A stretch of 6,392 nt of DNA from Planctomycetota bacterium. GTDB taxonomy: Bacteria; Planctomycetota; Phycisphaerae; Sedimentisphaerales; Anaerohalosphaeraceae. The stretch spans positions 1-6,392 of the forward strand of contig DAOVVQ010000226.1 of assembly GCA_030637065.1 (NCBI GenBank). The letters are read 5' to 3'. Shown here in pieces: positions 1-5,365 of the stretch (positions are counted from its first letter, which is position 1; the number at the start of each line of letters is the position of its first letter). Both the position numbers and the translations under genes were made by a program. Below the pieces are notes generated by a model that was not told the DNA's origin, did no database searches, and saw nothing but the letters and a program-made list of their open reading frames with translations.

Positions 1-2017
1 CGCCGGGCACGAATCTGCCGGCTTGCCCAGCCGTATCGCCGGGTTCGGCTTCTGGTCGGGTCTTGGTGAAGGCGATGCCATCGTCCTCGAACGGTTCATA
101 ATTGAGGCCGGTTTGGTACTCGCTGGCGTCATAGCCGATCTCGTAAAGGAACTGCGACGGCACGGTCCGCAGGAACTGGCCGCGGAAGGTGCGGTGTTTG
201 GCATAGCTGACGGTGAGGTTGTCCCTGGCCCGCGTCATGCCGACGAAGAACAGCCGCCTTTCTTCCTCGAGTTCCTCGTCGGTGCCGATACTTCTTTCAT
301 GGGGCAGGATTCCTTCTTCGAGCCCGACGACAAAGACATTGGCGAACTCGAGCCCCTTGGCTGCGTGGAGGCTCATCAGGGAGACCTTGCCGCTCTGCTG
401 GTCGTAGGCGTCGGTGTCGCTGTAGAGCGCGATCGTCTGGAGCCAGTCGAGCAGCGACGGCTCTTCGGTGGAGCTGTCGTATCTTGCCGCTGAGTTGATA
501 AGTTCGCTGACATTGTCTATCGCATCGCTGCCTTTGGCGGAGTTTTTCCTGAGATGATCCAGAAGGCCGGTCTCTTTGAACGTCCTGTCCATAAGCGGGG
601 CGACTTCACCGCCCAGATCCTCCTTGAGCTGCTCAATCATGTGGATGAAGCCGGCGATTTTGCCGCGTGCGGCCTTTGAGATCGAATCGACGTTCTCGAT
701 ATGCCGGGCCGCTTCGTAAAGGCAAAGGCCGTTATAGTGTGCAAATGCCGCCAGCCGGTCAAGCGTGGTCTTGCCGATGCCCCTGGGATGGGTGCCGACC
801 GCCCGCTGGAAGGCGATGTTGTCGTCCGGGTTGGCCATTAGCTTGAGATAGCTGAGCATGTCACGAATTTCTTTGCGTCCGTAGAACTCGACGCCTCGAA
901 CGACCTGATAGGGGATCTGCTCGCGAACAAGCGCCTCTTCGAGCGTTCTGCTCATGGCATTTACCCTGTAGAATATCGCAACGTCATTGAGGTCTGCGCC
1001 TTCGTCTAACAATTGGCGGATGTTGTCGGCGACATTTTCGGACTCGGTCGTGTCGTCGGCAAAACCGCATATTTCGACCTCGCTGCCGGCGGGGCGGGTG
1101 GCGATGAGGACTTTTTCCTTTCGCTTGGTGTTGGCTGAGATGAGTTTGTCGGCGAGAGTCAGGATGTTGGGCGTGCTGCGAAAGTTTTCTTCGAGTTTAA
1201 CGACGACGGCACTGGGCCAGTCCTCTTCGAAGATCAGTATGTTGGCGATGTCAGCCCCTCGCCAGCGATAGATCGACTGGTCCGGGTCGCCGGTTACGCA
1301 GATATTGCCGTGATCAAGAGCGAGGCCGCGGGCGATCTGATACTGGGCATGGTTGGTGTCCTGATATTCGTCGACGAGCAGGTACCGATATCGCCGGGAA
1401 AGTTCGCTGCGAACGCCCGGCTCATCGCGCAGCAGAAACGCGGTCCTTACCAGCAGGTCGTCGAAATCAAGCGCGTTATTCTGCTCGAGAATTCGCTGAT
1501 AAGAGGTGTAGATCTTCGCCAATGTCTTCGAGAAAAAATCATACGACCTGTCCTGTACGGCCTGGGGCGTTTCCATGTCATTTTTCAACTGGGAAATGGC
1601 GTTTAGCATCTTCGACGGTGTAAAATTGCTCGCGTCGACGTTACTTTGCTTGATCGCCAGCTTGACGCACCGAATCTGGTCGTCCTGGTCGTAGATGCTG
1701 AAATTGCTGCTGATCTTTGCCTGTTCGGCATATCTGCGAAGTATTCGCACGCAGAGGGAATGAAAGGTGCTGATGTGCACATCCGCGGCGTTTGCGTTTG
1801 CCGAGACCCGCTGACGCATCTCCTCGGCAGCCTTGTTCGTAAAGGTTATCGCGCAGATGTTGTATGGCCTGACGCCGGAGTTTATCAGTTCGGCGATCCG
1901 GCTGGTAATGACACGCGTCTTGCCGCTGCCGGGGCCGGCTAAGACCAGTAATGGACCGCCATGGTGCAATACCGCCTTTTTCTGCGAATCGGTCAACTGT
2001 TCCATAGTTGCCGCCAT
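1..2017 (-). CDS. uvrD: ATP-dependent DNA helicase UvrD/PcrA, C-terminus cut by window edge
   Basis: Superfamily 1A 3'-5' DNA helicase that unwinds DNA with ATP, in this family acting in nucleotide excision repair, mismatch repair and removal of proteins from DNA in the cytoplasm. I translated 672 codons with no stop or frameshift. Motifs seen: Q motif LTDSQKKAV (residues 8-16), Walker A AGPGSGKT (27-34), Ia TFTNKAAEEM (58-67), STFHSLC (83-89), ALDFDDLL (182-189), Walker B VDEYQDTN (215-222), motif III GDPDQSIYRWRGA (243-255), motif IV LEENFRST (275-282), motif V LHAAKGLEF (550-558), motif VI VGMTRAR (592-598), then PSQFLYEI near 621-628. Family members usually run to about 720-750 residues, so some 50-80 residues lie beyond the left edge; the last visible residues (RFVPG) resemble the lead-in to the small C-terminal Tudor-like domain. 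The start at 2017 is chosen because AGGTGAG sits 8 nt upstream; an in-frame ATG at 2005 has a weaker site. UvrD and PcrA cannot be told apart here. Confidence 0.97.
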   Translation of the reverse strand, partial: MAATMEQLTDSQKKAVLHHGGPLLVLAGPGSGKTRVITSRIAELINSGVRPYNICAITFTNKAAEEMRQRVSANANAADVHISTFHSLCVRILRRYAEQAKISSNFSIYDQDDQIRCVKLAIKQSNVDASNFTPSKMLNAISQLKNDMETPQAVQDRSYDFFSKTLAKIYTSYQRILEQNNALDFDDLLVRTAFLLRDEPGVRSELSRRYRYLLVDEYQDTNHAQYQIARGLALDHGNICVTGDPDQSIYRWRGADIANILIFEEDWPSAVVVKLEENFRSTPNILTLADKLISANTKRKEKVLIATRPAGSEVEICGFADDTTESENVADNIRQLLDEGADLNDVAIFYRVNAMSRTLEEALVREQIPYQVVRGVEFYGRKEIRDMLSYLKLMANPDDNIAFQRAVGTHPRGIGKTTLDRLAAFAHYNGLCLYEAARHIENVDSISKAARGKIAGFIHMIEQLKEDLGGEVAPLMDRTFKETGLLDHLRKNSAKGSDAIDNVSELINSAARYDSSTEEPSLLDWLQTIALYSDTDAYDQQSGKVSLMSLHAAKGLEFANVFVVGLEEGILPHERSIGTDEELEEERRLFFVGMTRARDNLTVSYAKHRTFRGQFLRTVPSQFLYEIGYDASEYQTGLNYEPFEDDGIAFTKTRPEAEPGDTAGQAGRFVPG

Positions 2018-2025
2018 AATAAGAA

Positions 2026-2032
2026 CTCACCT
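2026..2032 (-). promoter_or_regulatory. Ribosome binding site of the helicase gene
   Basis: AGGTGAG on the minus strand lies 8 nt before the ATG at 2017. It favours that ATG over the in-frame ATG at 2005 and over the out-of-frame GTG at 2030, which itself lies inside this site. Confidence 0.75.
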
Positions 2033-2104
2033 AAATAATAAATGTCCGCACAAATCACAACCGATGTGTCTGGAATAGAAAACAAGCAAAATCACAGAGG
2101 GGCT

Positions 2105-2133
2105 ATTAGAAGGCGTAGCATATTCTTTGTCAA
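2105..2133 (-). promoter_or_regulatory. Sigma-70 type promoter for the helicase gene
   Basis: On the minus strand a perfect -35 box TTGACA (2133-2128) is followed by exactly 17 bp and then TCTAAT (2110-2105), five of six matches to the -10 consensus. Transcription would start near 2098, leaving a leader of about 80 nt before the ATG at 2017. The A/T-rich surroundings fit a promoter. Nothing resembling a CTG-N10-CAG LexA box was seen around it, so SOS control of that type is not supported. Confidence 0.75.
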
Positions 2134-2157
2134 TTGATTATTTGCCAAAACAGGTAT

Positions 2158-2189
2158 CCCGGGCTTGGGCCCTCGGGCGATATGTCGCC
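2158..2189 (-). terminator. Paired GC-rich hairpins, possible weak terminator of the ABC operon
   Basis: Two small inverted repeats lie between the end of the unknown membrane protein gene and the helicase promoter. One pairs GGGC (2161-2164) with GCCC (2169-2172) around a TTGG loop, extended by CCC (2158-2160) with GGG (2175-2177) past a 2-nt bulge. The other pairs GGCGA (2176-2180) with TCGCC (2185-2189) around TATG. They share two bases, so they cannot both form fully. In the minus direction a run of only four T follows about 7 nt later, so this is a poor intrinsic terminator. Position supports the role more than the structure does. Confidence 0.35.
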
Positions 2190-2194
2190 GACGG

Positions 2195-2270
2195 TCAGTT
2201 CGATTGCTGCTGATGGTTCTGGTATTGCTCTATCAGTTCGATTATTGCTGCTGGTTCTGGTATTGCTCCA
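2195..2270. repeat. Tandem duplication, 2 x 38 bp, at the 3' end of the unknown membrane protein gene
   Basis: Copy A (2195-2232) and copy B (2233-2270) abut with no spacer and match at 34 of 38 positions by my alignment. On the minus strand copy B encodes the last residues (EQYQNQQQ) and the TAA stop. Copy A lies downstream of the stop, and because 38 is not a multiple of three it is out of frame with the gene. Read in its own register, copy A gives GAG CAA TAC CAG AAC CAT CAG CAG CAA TCG AAC TGA, a slightly longer version of the same tail. Copy B keeps the same TCG AAC TGA after its TAA. A partial duplication of the gene's end followed by drift explains this. Confidence 0.9.
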
Positions 2271-3987
2271 TCATCTGCATGAGCGAGCCTTCCTGCTGGG
2301 CGAGTTTTTCGAACAGTTCGGGACGTTCGATCCTTATTCGGCTCATCAGGCTTTGGCGTAGATATTCAGGGTAGAACTCGTCATTTATGAAGCCTAACAG
2401 TGCAAGATATCTTAGCACTTCGAAGGGCGGTATCTCCCTGTCGAACCCCTCGTCGCCCCATTGCTGCCTGAACAGTTCGTAGGCCTCCATGCAGAGTTTT
2501 TCTCTACCGAAGGCCTCCTTGTCCTGATGCACGGTATATCTGAAATACGCTTCGCGCAGTGTGAACAATATGAATTCAGCGGCGTCCTTTCCACCGAGCA
2601 GTTCCAGTTCATCGGCGATCCGATTCCTGACGAACTCGAGAAGCGAGACGGTCGTGTCCTCACGGGGATAGAGCTTTCTGATCTGGCTGTAAATTTTTCC
2701 TGCCTTTGCGATCTGGCCTGCCTGATAGAACGAGGCGACCGCATTTATCAGAAAGTTGCGATGTCCGGTGTGAAGGCCCATGGCTGTACCGTCTTCCATA
2801 GTCTCATATTTTTCAATAGTGTCCAGCCATGCCTTATCGCAAACCTCGAACATTCGCAGGTCCGGGCGAAGGAAGACGCTTGGCAGTTGGTCCGGGACGG
2901 GGTAAAAGATGAGATTCCCTCTCCGGTACAGGCTTTGGAGGCTGTGGAAGACTATTCGGTCGGTGTTCTTTTCGTCGGTTGAGTACCGTTCGGGATTGCC
3001 TGCCCGGCGGAGGCCGAGTTCCGCCCAATAAATCGCATGAGTATCGGGATGTCCCCAATCCAGCGGGTCACGGTCGTTCGGGTCGCCGGATATGATCGGG
3101 CCGTGTTTGGCGTTGATCTCCAGCAGCAGGTCGAGTTCAAGTTTCCAGACGTTTCGCAACTGGTATGCCTTGGCAAACGTATCGAATGCTTCAAGCGCAT
3201 CGGTGGCCCTGAAACGGTCGATAACATCGAATACGGCTGGGTCGAAACTGTCCGGTCTGCGTCGCAGCGCCAGGTAGTTGCCGACGAAACGTTCCTGGTC
3301 GGCGAACACCTCGTCGGTCTCCTGAAGGGCTGTGACGAACTTCGCCACTTCCGGGTCGGCAATGATCTGCGAAAACGTCTCGGGTGCGTCTGCAAGGGCC
3401 TGGAAATGTTCGTTGGTCCGGGGATCGACGAGCGCCTTCATCTCCGTGGCAAGTTCGCGTTTATAATGAGTGTGACAAGTATCGTTGGAGCCGCCGATCT
3501 TATGCTGAAATATCATTGCCAGCGAACGGTACAGCATTATGGCGTGCGGATTCGTCTCGATGCCCTTGTCGCGCAACAGTTCGTAGCCGTTCCGAACCCA
3601 TCGCCAGCGGTCCTGCCATTGAGATTCGGGTATGGCTACCGATATGTTATAAGCCATGTTCCATGCGTGAAAATCCCATACGTTTGCGAACCGGGGCTGA
3701 AGGATCGTGATCCATTCGGCGAGCTGCCGGGCGTCGAAGAACTGGCCTTCCTGTTTCAGTCTGTCGGCGCGAAGCCAGAGAATGTCCACGATAAGACCGC
3801 GAAACGCGCCCATTGCCACCGTGGCAAACGCCAGCGACGGAGGAGCGTTCTCGAGAGCGGGATTGCTTACGAGCCCCATCTCCTCCCTGCTCGAATTGAT
3901 CGAATCAAGCTGCGAGGAAGAGACCCAGAAAAGCCCCGTCGCGCTAATAAAGCAAAGTATCCAGATTAATCTGTCACGCCATTGCAT
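2242..3987 (-). CDS. Conserved membrane-anchored protein of unknown function, ABC-2 operon partner
   Basis: This 581-residue protein has no function I can name. A hydrophobic anchor spans residues 7-24. A second hydrophobic stretch (51-72) is less certain as a membrane segment because it contains R63 and D68. A dense block follows with ILWLRADRLKQEG (69-81), EWITILQPRF (91-100), FHAWNMAYNIS (106-116), RWRW (127-130) and FQHKIGG (160-166). I recall this pattern from planctomycete and verrucomicrobial proteins next to ABC-2 transporters. The rest is soluble, mostly helical and rich in aromatic and charged residues. Segments such as 412-440 (AVASFYQAGQIAKAGKIY) look like TPR-type helical hairpins, so a TPR-like scaffold is plausible. 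The tail is Gln-rich. The start at 3987 is preferred over an in-frame ATG at 4047 because it has GAGGG 6 nt upstream, whereas 4047 would overlap the permease by 50 bp and add a non-hydrophobic leader. The 10-bp gap to the permease implies co-expression. Confidence 0.85.
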   Translation of the reverse strand: MQWRDRLIWILCFISATGLFWVSSSQLDSINSSREEMGLVSNPALENAPPSLAFATVAMGAFRGLIVDILWLRADRLKQEGQFFDARQLAEWITILQPRFANVWDFHAWNMAYNISVAIPESQWQDRWRWVRNGYELLRDKGIETNPHAIMLYRSLAMIFQHKIGGSNDTCHTHYKRELATEMKALVDPRTNEHFQALADAPETFSQIIADPEVAKFVTALQETDEVFADQERFVGNYLALRRRPDSFDPAVFDVIDRFRATDALEAFDTFAKAYQLRNVWKLELDLLLEINAKHGPIISGDPNDRDPLDWGHPDTHAIYWAELGLRRAGNPERYSTDEKNTDRIVFHSLQSLYRRGNLIFYPVPDQLPSVFLRPDLRMFEVCDKAWLDTIEKYETMEDGTAMGLHTGHRNFLINAVASFYQAGQIAKAGKIYSQIRKLYPREDTTVSLLEFVRNRIADELELLGGKDAAEFILFTLREAYFRYTVHQDKEAFGREKLCMEAYELFRQQWGDEGFDREIPPFEVLRYLALLGFINDEFYPEYLRQSLMSRIRIERPELFEKLAQQEGSLMQMMEQYQNQQQ

Positions 3988-3993
3988 ATTATT

Positions 3994-3999
3994 CCCTCT
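3994..3999 (-). promoter_or_regulatory. Ribosome binding site overlapping the permease stop codon
   Basis: AGAGGG lies 6 nt before the ATG at 3987, and its first two bases belong to the TAG stop (4000-3998) of the permease gene. Ribosomes finishing the permease would be well placed to restart on the next gene. This site decides the start of the unknown membrane protein. Confidence 0.7.
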
Positions 4000-5365
4000 A
4001 TACGGTAGTACGGGCAAGTTCGCGTTTGCCGAATATCCATATTCCAAACAAAACCAGCAGTAATGTCTTGGCGGCGACGGTTGTCAGCGAAACCTCCGCC
4101 AGGAAGAGCCAACTGATAAACTTGCCCGAAACAATATATTCAGTCGGGTTAAACACACCGTCGAATTGCGGCAGGAACCACAGGATCGGTCTCAGGGTCA
4201 GGCCGTATATCACGCTTGCCCCGGTACTGAGATATTCGAATGATTCGTTTATGAAGCCGTTGACCGTGCCCATTACGAAGATCACCATCCCGACCAGGAC
4301 CGCCACGGGAAACGACAGCCATGTGGAAAGCGACACGGACAGGCCGGCAAGAAACAGCAACCGAACGAGTATAAGCAGTACGGCTCTGAAATAATTGCTG
4401 CTAAAGCTTCCGGCCTTGAAAAGGACCTGAACTTCTTCTGGAACTACGGTTCCCTGGTTGGTGAGATGGTTGCGAAAGACTACGGAAAGGTGACCGTCCG
4501 GGGCTATCACGCTGCGATCGACCTCGAACTCGTAGAACGTCCGTATTATATCCGAACGGTCTTCCCAGTGGATTGGGGTTTGCAGGGTGGCCAGTCCCAC
4601 TTGTATCTGCCTGTAATCGCCAACGAGCCATGTGCTGACGATCTGCGTATCCAGAGGTCCGCTGGCCACATCGTATTTGAAACGAACAAATATCGACTCA
4701 ACATCTTCGTCGAGGCGGATATTTTCAAATTCCCACACTTTTTCCGTACCGACCTCGACGACACTGGCCTTTAGTATTTGCTGTCCCTGCAATTCCTGCA
4801 GGACCCGGCGCGGACTCATCTTTTCGGGCATCTGGCCGTCGGCCTGAAGTTTGGCATAGGCCTGCAAGGTCAGTTCTTTGACCATGTCTTTGTCAACAGG
4901 GTCGGTCAGGCTCACCCTGGCGGTAAAAAATTCCTTTTGGACCTGCGTGATCTCCGCCTCGTTCGCTCCGGATATTTTCGGTATCATCATCGTCAGGCCG
5001 TAGATGATCCCCGAAAAAAGCGCCAGCAGAAATACATCCACTATCACGAGCCCCAGGAGTTTGCCGCAGACTATTTGAGATCGCCGGATGGGCTTGGTGG
5101 CGACAAGATAGATGCTGCGGTTTTTTACATCGTTTGACAGGGCATGCGATGCCATTATGATCGTCAGCAGGCACAACAGCAGGCTTGTAAGGCTGAGCCC
5201 GTAGCTGACGAATGTCTGCAACATGCCCTTCAGGGTGCCGTCGCCTGTCATGATCATGCTCATCAGTGGCAGAAGGACGGCAAGCAGGATGAAGACGCTC
5301 AGGGCGACTTTCATGCGGATGGCCTGAGCTATCGTGTTTCGGGAAACAGCCCAAACTCTATGCAT
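3998..5365 (-). CDS. ABC-2 type transporter permease with a large extracytoplasmic insert
   Basis: Membrane subunit of an ABC-2 family (usually export) transporter, 455 residues. Predicted membrane segments by eye: 20-40, 54-72, 103-127, 328-346, 351-370 and 428-446, with a further hydrophobic stretch near 392-400. Between the second and third lies NDVKNRSIYLVATKPIRRSQ (78-97) followed by a Gly-Lys pair (101-102), the cytoplasmic loop typical of this family that contacts the ATPase. Residues about 130-325 form a soluble domain rich in charged residues and beta-like stretches, which the topology places outside the cytoplasm; simple ABC-2 permeases lack such an insert. The gene starts inside the end of the ATPase gene (8-bp overlap), so the pair is translationally coupled. 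The ATG at 5365 has GGGGG 9 nt upstream; an ATG at 5401 in the same frame would add 12 residues and overlap the ATPase by 44 bp, and is less likely. The substrate is not evident. Confidence 0.9.
   Translation of the reverse strand: MHRVWAVSRNTIAQAIRMKVALSVFILLAVLLPLMSMIMTGDGTLKGMLQTFVSYGLSLTSLLLCLLTIIMASHALSNDVKNRSIYLVATKPIRRSQIVCGKLLGLVIVDVFLLALFSGIIYGLTMMIPKISGANEAEITQVQKEFFTARVSLTDPVDKDMVKELTLQAYAKLQADGQMPEKMSPRRVLQELQGQQILKASVVEVGTEKVWEFENIRLDEDVESIFVRFKYDVASGPLDTQIVSTWLVGDYRQIQVGLATLQTPIHWEDRSDIIRTFYEFEVDRSVIAPDGHLSVVFRNHLTNQGTVVPEEVQVLFKAGSFSSNYFRAVLLILVRLLFLAGLSVSLSTWLSFPVAVLVGMVIFVMGTVNGFINESFEYLSTGASVIYGLTLRPILWFLPQFDGVFNPTEYIVSGKFISWLFLAEVSLTTVAAKTLLLVLFGIWIFGKRELARTTV

Larger units (their letters stand above)
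2018..2241. other. Intergenic region between the ABC operon and the helicase gene
   Basis: These 224 bp hold, in the direction of transcription, most of copy A of the 38-bp duplication, the two GC-rich hairpins, the helicase promoter and the A/T-rich helicase leader. I see no small ORF with a ribosome binding site and no recognisable RNA gene. Confidence 0.8.

Noticed and set aside
23..493. Plus-strand open frame of 156 codons at the left edge
   Set aside because: It lies antisense to the conserved C-terminal motifs of the helicase and is a codon-bias shadow.
1641..2030. Minus-strand open frame starting with GTG at 2030
   Set aside because: It is out of frame with the helicase, whose Walker A and motif Ia are encoded in the same bases. 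The GTG lies inside the helicase ribosome binding site.
2052..2096. TGTGATTT occurring twice (minus strand) in the helicase leader, as a possible operator
   Set aside because: The repeat is only 8 bp, lies in A/T-rich sequence downstream of the predicted start point, and has no dyad symmetry. Chance is a sufficient explanation.
2018..2133. SOS (LexA) box upstream of the helicase gene
   Set aside because: E. coli uvrD has one, but no CTG-N10-CAG or GAAC-N4-GTTC type element could be found here.
2195..2270. The 38-bp repeat pair as the start of a CRISPR array or integration site
   Set aside because: The two copies abut without a spacer, diverge at four positions and continue the coding sequence of a gene, so a simple tandem duplication fits better.
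2461..2982. Plus-strand open frame of 173 codons
   Set aside because: It is antisense to the C-terminal half of the unknown membrane protein, with no motif and no independent support.
3037..3969. Plus-strand open frame of 310 codons opposite the unknown membrane protein gene
   Set aside because: It is entirely antisense to a gene with a clear anchor, ribosome binding site and family-like motifs. Its translation shows no recognisable domain, and I saw no convincing ribosome binding site.
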